NCBI GenBank assembly: GCA_014649355.1
Contig: BMSW01000002.1
Coordinates: 248,001-312,000, forward strand
Direction: 5' to 3'
Source: Streptomyces althioticus
GTDB lineage: Bacteria; Actinomycetota; Actinomycetes; Streptomycetales; Streptomycetaceae
Length of the DNA: 64,000 nucleotides
The number at the start of each line of letters is the position of its first letter. Position 1 is the first letter of the stretch. A program made the position numbers and the translations under genes. Below the pieces are notes generated by a model, which ran no database searches, was not told the DNA's origin, and worked only from the letters and a program-made list of their open reading frames with translations. Positions 25,158 to 33,329 of the stretch are shown in pieces.

Positions 25158-25715
25158 TCAGGAGGTCCGCGGAGTCAGCACGTCCTGGAGGAGGGCGCCG
25201 TACCGCGAGACCAGCTCCGCGCGGTCCATGCGGAGCAGGCCCTGGTCCCCGGCCACCCACAGGGCGTAGAGGAGTCCTCCCGCCACGGCTGCCGCCGTGC
25301 GCGCGCGGACGTCGGCGTCGGGGCCGTCGAGGCGGCGGCGCAGGGGCTCGACGAAGAGATGTTCGTGTGTGTCCCTCAGCCGGTCGTGGATGTGCGGCTC
25401 GTTGCTGCCGTGAACCAGTGCGAGGAAGACGCCGCGTGCGGAGCCGCCGAGGTCGAGGAGAAGTTCGGCGAGGCCTTCGCCCAGGTGCTCCAGGGGTACG
25501 TCGAGCAGCGGCTCGTCGTCGAGCGTCAGGTGCATCGTCTCCAGGAACAGCAGTTCCTTGCTCTTGAAGTGACGGATCACCAGAGCGGGGTCCGTGCCGG
25601 CCTCGGCGGCGATCTGACGGACGGTGGTCCGTGAGTAGCCCCTGCTCCGGAAGAGCCGGGTGGCGGCCTTGTGGATGGACTCGCGGGTCGACACGCTGGA
25701 GCCGGTCTGCAGCAT
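25158..25715 (-). CDS. TetR-family transcriptional regulator
   Basis: This TetR regulator has 185 residues. The HTH reads RESIHKAATRLFRSRGYSRT then TVRQIAAEAGTDPALVIRHF (about residues 11-50). The C-terminal domain with LFLALVHGSNEP-like helices is the ligand pocket. I start at ATG 25715; the open frame extends 72 codons upstream but has low similarity to any TetR. It is divergent from a secreted esterase gene, and a palindrome in the shared intergenic region is the likely operator. The inducer is unknown. Confidence 0.85.
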   Translation of the reverse strand: MLQTGSSVSTRESIHKAATRLFRSRGYSRTTVRQIAAEAGTDPALVIRHFKSKELLFLETMHLTLDDEPLLDVPLEHLGEGLAELLLDLGGSARGVFLALVHGSNEPHIHDRLRDTHEHLFVEPLRRRLDGPDADVRARTAAAVAGGLLYALWVAGDQGLLRMDRAELVSRYGALLQDVLTPRTS

Positions 25716-25809
25716 GCGGGCCAGGATAGGCGTCCGCGCGCTTCGCAACTGCGCGTTCACGCGTTCACGGCAGCCGGACGCAGATTGCGTGCGTGTTTCA
25801 AGAAGTTCG

Positions 25810-25824
25810 GTCAACAATGTTGAC
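25810..25824. promoter_or_regulatory. Palindromic operator between TetR and SGNH-hydrolase genes
   Basis: GTCAACA-A-TGTTGAC is a perfect 15-base palindrome, about 95 bases upstream of the TetR start. The flanking sequence is unusually AT-rich for this genome (GCACATTACTTGACGG). It fits a TetR operator for divergent control. Confidence 0.55.
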
Positions 25825-25990
25825 TCCCGCTCGGGGCGGCTGCACATTACTTGACGGTAGAACCAATCGGTAACCGCTCGACCAGGCACTCTTCCCCGCC
25901 TCCGACCGCCCCGCCCGTTCCATCGGCACACCCTGCCGCCCTGCCGCCCTCCGCACCCGCAGCCCCGCCCTCCCCTCGGAAAGGGATCAC

Positions 25991-26869
25991 ATGCAGAAGC
26001 ATGTCTCGCGCCGCAATGTCATGGCCACCTCATTCGCACTCGCCGGCGCGCTCACCCTGAGCCTCACGGCCGGCGGCACGGCCCAGGCGTCCGACCCGCT
26101 GCGGTACGTCGCCCTCGGCGACAGCTACAGCGCCGGTTCCGGTGTCCTGCCCGTGGACACGAGTAACCTGCTCTGCCTGCGGTCCACCGCGAACTACCCG
26201 CACGTCATCGCGGACCGGACGGGCGCCCGCCTCAAGGACGTGACCTGCGGTGCGGCCCAGACGAAGGACTTCACCTCGTCGCAGTACCTGGGCGTCCCGC
26301 CCCAGGTGAACGCGCTCAGCGCCGACACGGATCTGGTCACGCTGACGATCGGCGGCAACGACAACGGCACCTTCATCAACGCCATCACGTCCTGCGGCAG
26401 CGCGGGGCTGCTGACCGCCGGCAAGGGCAGCCCGTGCAAGGACAAGTACGGCTCGAAGTTCGCGGACGAGATCAGGAACAACACCTACCCGGCGCTGAAG
26501 AACGCCCTGAACGCCGTGCGCGCCAAGGCGCCCAACGCCCGTGTCGCTGTGCTCGGTTACCCCTGGATCACCCCCGAGAAGGCCGACCCCTCCTGCTACC
26601 TGAAGCTGCCGATCGCCTCCGGTGACGTGCCGTACCTGCGGGACGTGCAGACCCACCTGAACGCGGCGGTCGAACGCGCCAGCGAGGAGACGGGCGCCAC
26701 CTTCGTCGACTTCGCCGAGGTCTCCGACGGCCATGACGCCTGCACACCGCTCGGCACCCGCTGGATCGAACCGCTGCTCTTCGGCACGAGCCTGGTGCCC
26801 GTCCACCCGAACGCCCTCGGGGAGCGGCGGATGGCCGAGCACACGATGGAGGTACTCGGCCTGAAGTAG
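25991..26869 (+). CDS. Secreted SGNH/GDSL hydrolase (lipase or esterase)
   Basis: This is an exported esterase of 292 residues. The leader MQKHVSRRNVMATSFALAGA has a twin-arginine motif and a probable AQA cleavage site near residue 33. Block I GDSYSAG (about 43-49) carries the nucleophile, GGND (about 121) is block III, and VPVHPNALGE (His about 272) is block V. Six cysteines suit disulfides in an exported enzyme. It resembles the Streptomyces GDSL lipases of the SCO1725/SCO7513 type. AAAGGGA precedes the ATG. Confidence 0.92.
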   Translation: MQKHVSRRNVMATSFALAGALTLSLTAGGTAQASDPLRYVALGDSYSAGSGVLPVDTSNLLCLRSTANYPHVIADRTGARLKDVTCGAAQTKDFTSSQYLGVPPQVNALSADTDLVTLTIGGNDNGTFINAITSCGSAGLLTAGKGSPCKDKYGSKFADEIRNNTYPALKNALNAVRAKAPNARVAVLGYPWITPEKADPSCYLKLPIASGDVPYLRDVQTHLNAAVERASEETGATFVDFAEVSDGHDACTPLGTRWIEPLLFGTSLVPVHPNALGERRMAEHTMEVLGLK

Positions 26870-26945
26870 GGCGCCCTCACGACACCCTCGGCGAGCGGTC
26901 CGGTCACCGATCGTCGCCGGGAGCCAGGTGATGAACAACGCCTGT

Positions 26946-26978
26946 GGCGGCGGCCGGAGTTCGCTTCGGACCGCCGCC
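26946..26978. terminator. Hairpin between convergent genes
   Basis: GGCGGCGG (26946-26953) pairs perfectly with CCGCCGCC (26971-26978) around a 17-base loop. It lies between the ends of the esterase and RidA genes, as expected of a bidirectional terminator. Confidence 0.5.
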
Positions 26979-26993
26979 GCAGGTCAAGGAGCG

Positions 26994-27389
26994 CTACGCG
27001 ACAGCCGTCCCTTCGAGTTCCACCATCTGACCGGGAATGGCCAGGCGGGTCACGCCCAGCATGGTGGTGGTCGGCGCCACGCCGGCGGCGCCGAGACGGC
27101 CCGCCAGGACGCCGTAGTGCCGGAACAGCAGGTCGACGTCGGTCGTGTAGACGTTCAGGCGGACGAGGTTCGCCAGCGACATGCCGGCCTCGGCGAGCAC
27201 CGCCTCGACGTTGTCGACGCTCAGCGCCAACTGGGCCGCCATGTCACCGTCGTGCTCGGGCTTGCCGTCCTCGCTCATCGCGGTCTGGCCGGAGATGAAG
27301 AGGGTGCGGGAATGCCCGGAGACGACCTCTCCCTGGTTGAAGCCCCTCTCGACCGACCACGACACGGGGTTGACCGCGTTACGTTCCAT
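26994..27389 (-). CDS. RidA-family protein
   Basis: This protein of 131 residues has the RidA pattern: FNQGEVVSGHSRTLFISGQT, GDMAAQLALSVDNVEAVLAE and LVRLNVYTTDVDLLFRHYGV. LGVTRLAIPGQMVELEGTAV closes the fold with the expected terminal Glu. It probably removes reactive imines. The ATG at 27389 is chosen; GGAG lies 11 bases upstream. It is divergent from a WYL-domain repressor with a palindrome between them, so the regulator probably controls it. Confidence 0.88.
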   Translation of the reverse strand: MERNAVNPVSWSVERGFNQGEVVSGHSRTLFISGQTAMSEDGKPEHDGDMAAQLALSVDNVEAVLAEAGMSLANLVRLNVYTTDVDLLFRHYGVLAGRLGAAGVAPTTTMLGVTRLAIPGQMVELEGTAVA

Positions 27390-27463
27390 CACCGCATCTG
27401 CTCCATCCGTCAACGTGTGGGTTGGCACTGCCTCGACGTCGTGCGGTGAACCCTCGCAGGAAA

Positions 27464-27497
27464 ACGTGACATCTTCGGTCACGTATTTCGTTAGGGT
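27464..27497 (+). promoter_or_regulatory. Operator and promoter of the WYL regulator / RidA pair
   Basis: ACGTGAC-ATCTTCG-GTCACGT (27464-27484) is a perfect inverted repeat. TAGGGT (27492-27497) follows, and the WYL start codon comes 7 bases later, so this mRNA is probably leaderless. A GTGACA -35-like element lies inside the left arm. Binding would block the promoter. Confidence 0.65.
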
Positions 27498-27504
27498 CTT
27501 TCCC

Positions 27505-28488
27505 ATGCGAGCCGACCGTCTGGTGTCCCTCGTGCTCCTGCTGCGTCAACGGGGCCGGATGACCGCGGAGGCACTCGCCCGCGAGCTGGAGGTGTCCACC
27601 CGGACCGTGCTGCGGGACATGGAGGCCCTGTCCGCGGCGGGCGTCCCGGTGTACGCGGAGCGCGGCCGGCACGGCGGGTTCGCGCTGCTGCCGGACTTCC
27701 GCACGGCGCTCACCGGACTGACCCACGACGAGGCGCTCGCCCTCCTCGTCACCGGATCGCGGCGCGGGGCGCAGCTGTTCGGCCTCGGGTCGGCGCTCGC
27801 CTCTGCCGTGCTGAAGGTGGTCGACGCGCTTCCCGACGGCTTGCGGGAGACCGCCGCGGGCGCGGCGCAGCGGCTGCTGGTCGACCCGGAGACGGACCTG
27901 CTGGCCCGGCCGGTGGCCCCGGAGGAGGTGCCCGACGCGGTGGCGACGCAGGTGCGGCGGGCGGTCTTCGGCGGGCACCGGCTGCGCATCCACTACGCGG
28001 CGGTGAACCAGCTCCCGAGGTGGCGCACCGTGGACCCGATCGGCATCGTCACCGTCAAGGACCAGGGCTACCTGCTCGCCCGGCGGGGGTCGGAGGACCG
28101 TACGTACCGGCTGTCCCGTGTGCTGGCGGCCGAGCAGCTCGACGAACCGGCCCGGCGCGCGGACTCCGTCGACCTGGGCCGCGCCTGGCGGGAGCGGGAG
28201 GTGCGGTTCCGTACGGGCGGTGACACCACGGAGGTGCTGGTACGGGCGGATCCGGCACGGCGGGAGCGGCTGGCCGCCACGGCTCTGGCGGTGACCGGCG
28301 AGGGGACGGACGCGGAAGGCCGGCTCCGGATGACGGTCTTCTTCCAGGACGCTCGGCATGCGGAATGGGCTTTGTGGGAGCACGCTCCGGGGGCGGAGGT
28401 GCTGGCTCCGGAGTGGTTGCGGGCGCGGCTGGGTGAGCGGGCGCGGGAGGTGGCACGGCTCTACGGCGACGCGTCGCCGGAGCCCTGA
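27505..28488 (+). CDS. HTH and WYL-domain transcriptional regulator (DeoR/YafY type)
   Basis: The 327-residue protein has a winged HTH at residues 1-60 (RLVSLVLLLRQRGRMTAEAL then ARELEVSTRTVLRDMEALSA) and a C-terminal WYL domain. The WYL core is seen as LRIHYAAVNQLPRWRTVDPI and GYLLARRGSEDRTYRLSRVL. WYL domains sense nucleotides or other ligands. The final segment (AEWALWEHAPGAEVLAPEWL) is the WCX extension. It is divergent from the RidA gene and probably regulates it and itself. Confidence 0.9.
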   Translation: MRADRLVSLVLLLRQRGRMTAEALARELEVSTRTVLRDMEALSAAGVPVYAERGRHGGFALLPDFRTALTGLTHDEALALLVTGSRRGAQLFGLGSALASAVLKVVDALPDGLRETAAGAAQRLLVDPETDLLARPVAPEEVPDAVATQVRRAVFGGHRLRIHYAAVNQLPRWRTVDPIGIVTVKDQGYLLARRGSEDRTYRLSRVLAAEQLDEPARRADSVDLGRAWREREVRFRTGGDTTEVLVRADPARRERLAATALAVTGEGTDAEGRLRMTVFFQDARHAEWALWEHAPGAEVLAPEWLRARLGERAREVARLYGDASPEP

Positions 28489-28531
28489 AACCCGCTGTCC
28501 CTCCCGCGCCGGCCGTGCCAAGATCCCCCGC

Positions 28532-29560
28532 ATGACAGTGCGCTACCCCTCTCCCCTGCGTCCCGGTGACCGTGTCGGTGTGACCTCTCCGTCGAGCGGA
28601 GTACCGGAGGCACTGCGCGCACGACTCGAGGTGGCCCTCGGTGACGTCCGCGCCCGGGGGTACGAGGTCGTCGTCGGACGGTGCATGGACGGTTCGGGGC
28701 ACGTCAGCGCCTCGGCCGCCGAGCGTGCGGACGAGCTCATGTCGATGCTGACCGACCCCACCGTCAAGGCGATCGTGCCGCCGTGGGGCGGGGAGACGGC
28801 GATCGACCTGATGCCGCTGCTGGACTGGGACCGGCTGCGGGACGTGGAACCCACGTGGGTCGTCGGGTACTCCGACATGTCGACCCTGATCACGCCGCTC
28901 ACGCTGCTCACCGGCACGGCGACCCTGCACGGGAACAACCTGATGGACACGCCGTACCGCGTGACGGAGGGGCTGTTGTCGTGGTTCGACATCGTGGCCG
29001 CGCCGCCGGGTCGGTCCTTCACGCAGACACCGCCCGGACGCCACCGCACCGTCGGTTTCGACGACTTCGCCGCGTTCCCCGACGTACGGGAGTACACGCT
29101 CGACACGGAGGGCGGCTGGACGCGGCTGGACGGCGAAGGGGACGTGGAGGCGGAGGGCAGGCTGATCGGCGGTTGTGTCGAGACGCTGTGCAACCTCGCG
29201 GGCACGCCCTACCTCGACGTGTCGGCGTTCACCCGTGACAGGGCGCCCGAAGGGCTGCTCGTGTACGTCGAGGTGTGTGACAGCGACGCGTTCACCGTCT
29301 GCCGTCATCTGCACGGGATGAAGCTCGCCGGGTTCTTCGAGGGTGCGAACGCGGTGCTGGTCGGCCGGACGGGCGCGCCGGACAGTCCGTCCCTCACCCA
29401 GCACGAGGCCGTCCTCGACGCGCTCGGTTCCCTCGGTGTGCCGATCGTCGCCGACGTGGAGTGCGGGCACGTCCCGCCGTACATGCCGATCGTCAACGGC
29501 GCGTACGGGCGTGTGGTGCACACGGCGGGACGCAGCGCGTTGACGCAGACGTTGCGGTGA
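28532..29560 (+). CDS. S66-family peptidase (LD-carboxypeptidase / MccF-like)
   Basis: This serine peptidase has 342 residues. The N-terminal LRPGDRVGVTSPSSG, the PPWGGETAIDLM loop, GYSDMS with the nucleophile (Ser about 114) and VECGH (His about 313) form the S66 pattern. Family members either cut the L-D bond in recycled muropeptides or, like MccF, inactivate microcin C-type peptide nucleotides. The long loop with TRLDGEGDVEAEGRLIGGC is shared with MccF proteins. It is the first gene of a set; its TGA overlaps the GTG of a kinase-like gene. Confidence 0.88.
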   Translation: MTVRYPSPLRPGDRVGVTSPSSGVPEALRARLEVALGDVRARGYEVVVGRCMDGSGHVSASAAERADELMSMLTDPTVKAIVPPWGGETAIDLMPLLDWDRLRDVEPTWVVGYSDMSTLITPLTLLTGTATLHGNNLMDTPYRVTEGLLSWFDIVAAPPGRSFTQTPPGRHRTVGFDDFAAFPDVREYTLDTEGGWTRLDGEGDVEAEGRLIGGCVETLCNLAGTPYLDVSAFTRDRAPEGLLVYVEVCDSDAFTVCRHLHGMKLAGFFEGANAVLVGRTGAPDSPSLTQHEAVLDALGSLGVPIVADVECGHVPPYMPIVNGAYGRVVHTAGRSALTQTLR

Positions 29561-30654
29561 GGGGGCGGGAGGCGAACAAGGAGCGCGGTGGCCTGTCGCG
29601 TGGTGCGCGCCTCGCCGCGCACGGTGCCGTATCCGCCTCACTGGCCCGGCACAGTGACCGGGAGCTACGTGAACTGCTGAACGCGGGACGTCCGTTGGGG
29701 TCGGGCATCGGCGGTGAACGGGTGCTGCTGGACGTCGACGGTACGCCGGTCTTCGTCAAGCGGGTACGACTGACCGATCCGGAGCGGCGGCCGGAGAATC
29801 TGTACTCCACGCGGAACCTCTTCGAGCTGCCGCTCTTCTGTCACTACGGGGTCGGCGCGATCGGCGGCCCGGGCTTCGGTGCCTGGAGGGAGCTGGCCGT
29901 ACACCGCATGGCGACGGACTGGGTGGTCGCGGGGCGGTACGAGGGCTTCCCGCTGCTGCACCACTGGCGGGTGCTGCCGGACGGCGGCCGGCCACTCCCT
30001 GAGGAACTGGCCGACGTGAAACGGGCCGTGGCCTACTGGGGAGGCGGGGCGGAGGTACGGCACCGCATCGAGGCGCTGCAGCGGTCCTCGGCGAGTGTGC
30101 TCCTGTTCCTGGAGTACCTCCCATGGAACCTGCACGACTGGCTCGGTGAGCGGATGGCCGCCGGCGATGAGGCCGCCGAGCGGGCCTGCGCCATGGTGGA
30201 CGACGAGCTGAGAGCGGGCATCGCGTTCATGAACGCCAACGGGGTGCTGCACTTCGACGCGCACTTCGAGAACATCCTCACCGACGGCCGGCGGCTGTTC
30301 TTCTCCGACTTCGGGCTGGCGTTCTCGTCCCGTTTCGACCTGGCGCGGGCGGAGGCGGAGTTCTTCGAGAAACACCGTGTGTACGACCGGTGTTACGCCG
30401 TCACACATCTCGTGAACTGGCTGACCGTGGCTCTGCTCGGACACGAGCCGGAGGAGCGCGCGGCGTTCGTGCGGGCGTGCGCGGAAGGGGCCCGGCCGAC
30501 ACGGATGCCCGCTTCGATCGCCGATGTCGTCGCCCGGTACGCGCCGGTCGCGGAGGTGATGGGGGACTTCCGCCACCAGTTCCGGACGGTGAGCCGGACG
30601 GCGCCTTTCCCGTTCACGGCGATCCGGCAGAGACTGGAGAAGTGCGATCAGTGA
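29557..30654 (+). CDS. Protein-kinase-like phosphotransferase
   Basis: This product of 365 residues has a kinase fold. VDGTPVFVKRVRLTD carries the probable ATP-binding lysine (no canonical glycine loop, although GRPLGSGIGGERVLL precedes it). GVLHFDAHFENILTDGRRLF (about 229-248) is the catalytic loop with His-Asp and Asn. FSDFGLA (DFG about 251) is the metal-binding motif. It may phosphorylate a small molecule, like aminoglycoside or choline kinases, or a protein. It is coupled to the S66 peptidase by a GTGA overlap and followed 16 bases later by a TTA-containing gene. Confidence 0.82.
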   Translation: MRGREANKERGGLSRGARLAAHGAVSASLARHSDRELRELLNAGRPLGSGIGGERVLLDVDGTPVFVKRVRLTDPERRPENLYSTRNLFELPLFCHYGVGAIGGPGFGAWRELAVHRMATDWVVAGRYEGFPLLHHWRVLPDGGRPLPEELADVKRAVAYWGGGAEVRHRIEALQRSSASVLLFLEYLPWNLHDWLGERMAAGDEAAERACAMVDDELRAGIAFMNANGVLHFDAHFENILTDGRRLFFSDFGLAFSSRFDLARAEAEFFEKHRVYDRCYAVTHLVNWLTVALLGHEPEERAAFVRACAEGARPTRMPASIADVVARYAPVAEVMGDFRHQFRTVSRTAPFPFTAIRQRLEKCDQ

Positions 30655-30670
30655 GGAGCCAGGGAGTTCC

Positions 30671-31207
30671 ATGGATCCGGTCGTGCCCACGCCCGTCGCG
30701 GATCAGCTGTTCGGGCAGGTGCAGATCGAACTCGATCACGAGGGCGGCACGTTACGCGTGAGCGGGGAGGGACTGCCGACGGTCGAGATCCGGCGCAGCC
30801 CGGACACGGAGGTGGCGACGCGTGTGCCGATCGGCACGCGCGACCCCGCACGGCTCACCTTGCTCGTCGACGGTGTCGAGGAGACGCCTCGTCCCGCGAA
30901 GGGCTTACTGTCCCGGAGGTCGTACCGGGTCGAGGTCGTCTCGGCGACGCGGGACTGCCGGTATGTGCTGGTGCCGAACTCCTCCGACACCAGCCGCCTG
31001 CGGCGGGACAAGCGGCGGCTCGGCGTCTTCACCTCGACCGGCGACGGGAAGGTCTCGGCCGTGTGGGAGAACGGTGAGCGCCGTTCAACGGCCGCACCGG
31101 AGCCGTACGACGCGGCCGTGGGCTACGCCCTCGCCGCCGCCTACGGGACCGGAGCGGAACCGATGTGGCACGAGGCGTTGGACGCGGTGACGGAACTCTG
31201 GCCCTGA
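30671..31207 (+). CDS. Hypothetical protein with two TTA codons (bldA-dependent)
   Basis: The 178-residue protein begins MDPVVPTPVADQLFGQVQIE. It is beta-rich in its first two thirds (LRVSGEGLPTVEIRR, RSYRVEVVSATRDCRYVLVP) and has an alpha-helical tail (AVGYALAAAYGTGAEPMWHE). I recognise no family. Codons 28 (30752-30754) and 79 (30905-30907) are TTA, the rare leucine codon read by the developmentally controlled bldA tRNA. I found no other in-frame TTA in an intact gene of this window. Synthesis should therefore be limited to late growth or sporulation. It follows the kinase-like gene by 16 bases, probably in the same operon. Confidence 0.75.
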   Translation: MDPVVPTPVADQLFGQVQIELDHEGGTLRVSGEGLPTVEIRRSPDTEVATRVPIGTRDPARLTLLVDGVEETPRPAKGLLSRRSYRVEVVSATRDCRYVLVPNSSDTSRLRRDKRRLGVFTSTGDGKVSAVWENGERRSTAAPEPYDAAVGYALAAAYGTGAEPMWHEALDAVTELWP

Positions 31208-31307
31208 GGCTCCACCGCACGGTGGCTGACTGCCACTCTTCTTCCGGCAGGCCGTGCAGGCGTTTCGTGTCCTGGGAGTGGCAGGGGCGCGCCCCCCATG
31301 GGCGGCG

Positions 31308-31342
31308 TCGCCCCTTCGGCCGAGGGCAGGCCGAAGGGGCGA
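31308..31342 (+). terminator. Strong hairpin after the S66/kinase/TTA operon
   Basis: TCGCCCCTTCGGCC-GAGGGCA-GGCCGAAGGGGCGA is a perfect 14-base-pair stem with a 7-base loop, about 100 bases past the last stop. No T-run follows. Besides this hairpin and the small frame at 31467, I see nothing in the 468 bases from 31208 to 31675. Confidence 0.65.
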
Positions 31343-31466
31343 CCGCCAGCATCGGTGCTGCCGAGACCGCGACTCGGAGGCGGGCGCAGCCCAGCGTTCG
31401 GTGCCCTGCCGCTGACCGTCGGCGGTTACGCGGACTGCAAGGTCGCCCACCTGCCGGGACCGGGCG

Positions 31467-31676
31467 ATGCGGCGGATCGCCGGACTCTGCCCGAGCGAGG
31501 CGAAGACCGACGCGGAGGCCGCGGCGGTGATCGAGGATGCCGCCCGCACCACGTCCGGCAGGACCTGTCGCCGGGCCGATCGGCAAGAGAACGCCTTGTG
31601 GTGCTACTCGATGGACGTCGCGTCCTTCGGCACGATGGACTTTCCTCATGGCAAGTGGTACTGCCTGTACGGGTGA
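31467..31676 (+). CDS. Possible small protein coupled to the CbrC-family gene
   Basis: This frame of 69 codons starts ATG CGG CGG and shows genome-like codon use, with G or C at most third positions. It ends CYSMDVASFGTMDFPHGKWY then CLYG. Its TGA shares one base with the ATG of the next gene (TGATG), which suggests coupling. There is no clear ribosome binding site, and I recognise no family. It may be the 3' end of a larger decayed gene. Confidence 0.4.
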   Translation: MRRIAGLCPSEAKTDAEAAAVIEDAARTTSGRTCRRADRQENALWCYSMDVASFGTMDFPHGKWYCLYG

Positions 31677-32164
31677 TGAGTGACAGCCTTCCCCACTTCC
31701 GCTATCACCCGGACCCCGTGGCCACCGGGTCCATCCGCGCGTCCGCCGACCGGTGCGTGTGTTGCGGGCGCAGCAGGGGATGGATCTACACGGCCACCTT
31801 CTACACCGCCTGCGACGTCGACGGGCCCTTCTGCCCGTGGTGCATCGCGGACGGCAGCGCGGCCGAACGCTTCGAGGGTGACTTCACCGACTGCTACGGG
31901 CTCGACGACGTCAGCATGGACGTCGTCCACGAGGTCACCCGACGCACCCCCGGCTTCCACGGCTGGCAGCAGCCGCACTGGCTTACCCACTGCGGGGACG
32001 CGGCGGCCTTGGTCGGCGAGGTCGGCCACGCGCAATTGGCGCGACACCCGGAAGCCCTTGCGCAGCTCGGCGACTTCGCACCTCATCTGGGCGGTGATGC
32101 CGCTGCGGTGCTGTTCCGCTGCACGGTGTGCGGCAGCCATCTCGCCTACGCGGACGCCTCCTGA
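31676..32164 (+). CDS. CbrC/UPF0167-family cysteine-rich protein
   Basis: The 162-residue protein begins with LPHFRYHPDPVATGSI, the CbrC opening. It then shows three cysteine pairs: CVCCG, CPWC (in GPFCPWCIADGSAAERFEG) and FRCTVCGSHLAYAD, which together can bind zinc. GWQQPHWLTHCGDAAALVGE is the usual central motif. CbrC of E. coli is linked to colicin sensitivity, but its activity is unknown. I start at ATG 31676, which overlaps the stop of the small upstream frame. The long open frame further upstream is not conserved. Confidence 0.85.
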   Translation: MSDSLPHFRYHPDPVATGSIRASADRCVCCGRSRGWIYTATFYTACDVDGPFCPWCIADGSAAERFEGDFTDCYGLDDVSMDVVHEVTRRTPGFHGWQQPHWLTHCGDAAALVGEVGHAQLARHPEALAQLGDFAPHLGGDAAAVLFRCTVCGSHLAYADAS

Positions 32165-32176
32165 GGACGTCCACAG

Positions 32177-32557
32177 CTACCCGAAGCAGAGTTCCGCGTC
32201 CTTCGCCACGCAGATGCGCAGGACTGTGATCAGCCGGCCGACGTCCTCGACGTGTTGCCGGACGTCGGGATCGCTGTCGTCGGCCACGTGATCGTCGTGG
32301 ACTTCCTCGAGCCGCGGCAGTATCGCCGCGCATTGGGCAGGTGTGAGTTCCCCATGGTCGTCCGGGTGGTCGAGCAGTGGCGCCAACGTCGTGTGCACAC
32401 TGGACCACGGGCGTTCTCCACCGAAGCCGTCCATGTCGTCGAGCGTGAACCCCTCGATCCGGGCCAGCCATCCTCGGAACGAGGCGAAACCGGAGTAGGT
32501 CCATTCGACGTCCGGGCTCGTCACGTCGCCGTCGCCCGGGAAGAGCATCAGCCCCAT
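32177..32557 (-). CDS. Conserved hypothetical protein
   Basis: The protein has 126 residues, starting MGLMLFPGDGDVTSPDVEWT. It contains YSGFASFRGWLARIEGFTLD and ends with a helical acidic part (LEEVHDDHVADDSDPDVRQH). This pattern is familiar from Streptomyces proteins of unknown function, possibly of immunity type. AGAGGGG lies upstream of the ATG. It is convergent with the CbrC gene and divergent from a GNAT gene. Confidence 0.75.
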   Translation of the reverse strand: MGLMLFPGDGDVTSPDVEWTYSGFASFRGWLARIEGFTLDDMDGFGGERPWSSVHTTLAPLLDHPDDHGELTPAQCAAILPRLEEVHDDHVADDSDPDVRQHVEDVGRLITVLRICVAKDAELCFG

Positions 32558-32635
32558 GTCACACCCCTCTGTCGGCTTCCAACCCGTGCTGGACCCGCGG
32601 CACACGCGGGAGCACCGAAGGCATACTTCATCCCC

Positions 32636-33031
32636 ATGACGATCGCATACGAGTGGCGCGGTGACGTCGACAACGGTGTCCTCAACGCCTTGCACGCCGA
32701 AGGGTTCGGCGGGGCCGTCGGGATGGTCGACTGGCGGGGCAGGCTGGAGCGGCACAGTCTGGGGTGGGTGTGTGCCCGGGACGGTGGCGAGTTGGTCGGG
32801 TTCGTCAACGTCGCCTGGGACGGCGGGGTCCATGCCTTCGTACTGGACACCGTCGTCGCCGAGCGGTGTCGCGGGGACGGCGTGGGGACCTCGCTCGTGC
32901 GTCTCGCCGCCGAAGGGAGCCGTGCGGCCGGATGCCAGTGGCTGCACGTCGACTTCGAGGAACACCTGCGGGCGTTCTACGTCGACGCCTGCGGGTTCCG
33001 GACGACGGCTGCCGGGCTGATCGCCCTCTAG
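32636..33031 (+). CDS. GNAT-family N-acetyltransferase
   Basis: This 131-residue single-domain acetyltransferase has VLDTVVAERCRGDGVGTSLV as the acetyl-CoA site (RGDGVG about 86-91) and LHVDFEEHLRAFYVDACGFR as the C-terminal motif. The substrate is unknown. A CATACT box lies 8 bases before the ATG, so the message may be leaderless. It is transcribed alone, convergent with the stress-island tatA-like gene. Confidence 0.85.
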   Translation: MTIAYEWRGDVDNGVLNALHAEGFGGAVGMVDWRGRLERHSLGWVCARDGGELVGFVNVAWDGGVHAFVLDTVVAERCRGDGVGTSLVRLAAEGSRAAGCQWLHVDFEEHLRAFYVDACGFRTTAAGLIAL

Positions 33032-33061
33032 TCGGTCCCGGCAGCCGTCCCTCCACGCGGA

Positions 33062-33301
33062 CTACGGGCGCGTACCGTCCGCCGGCGGCTGCTCCGTGCG
33101 GTTCGGGATCGTCTCGCCCCGGATGACCCGGGGAGGCGTGTCCGTCGCCTGCTGCTCCTCCGCCTCCTTCATGGCGCGCGCCTCGGCCTTGAGGATGCGC
33201 GCCGACTTGCCCGCGTTGCGCGCCAGTTCGGGGCCCTTCTTGGCCAGCATGATCGCGATGACGACGATGAGGATGATGGCCAGTTCGCTCAGTCCGAACA
33301 T
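33062..33301 (-). CDS. tatA: TatA/TatE-family twin-arginine translocase subunit
   Basis: This 79-residue protein has one membrane helix at residues 5-22 (LSELAIILIVVIAIMLAKKG) and an amphipathic helix (PELARNAGKSARILKAEARA). A polar tail follows. This is the TatA plan: many copies form the pore for folded, twin-arginine-tagged proteins. The usual FG hinge is replaced by KKG, so it may be a TatA paralogue and not the main subunit. It sits 28 bases downstream of terD on the same strand and may be co-transcribed. Confidence 0.82.
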   Translation of the reverse strand: MFGLSELAIILIVVIAIMLAKKGPELARNAGKSARILKAEARAMKEAEEQQATDTPPRVIRGETIPNRTEQPPADGTRP

Positions 33302-33329
33302 GGTTCCCCGCTCCCTCTGTCTCTCCGGG

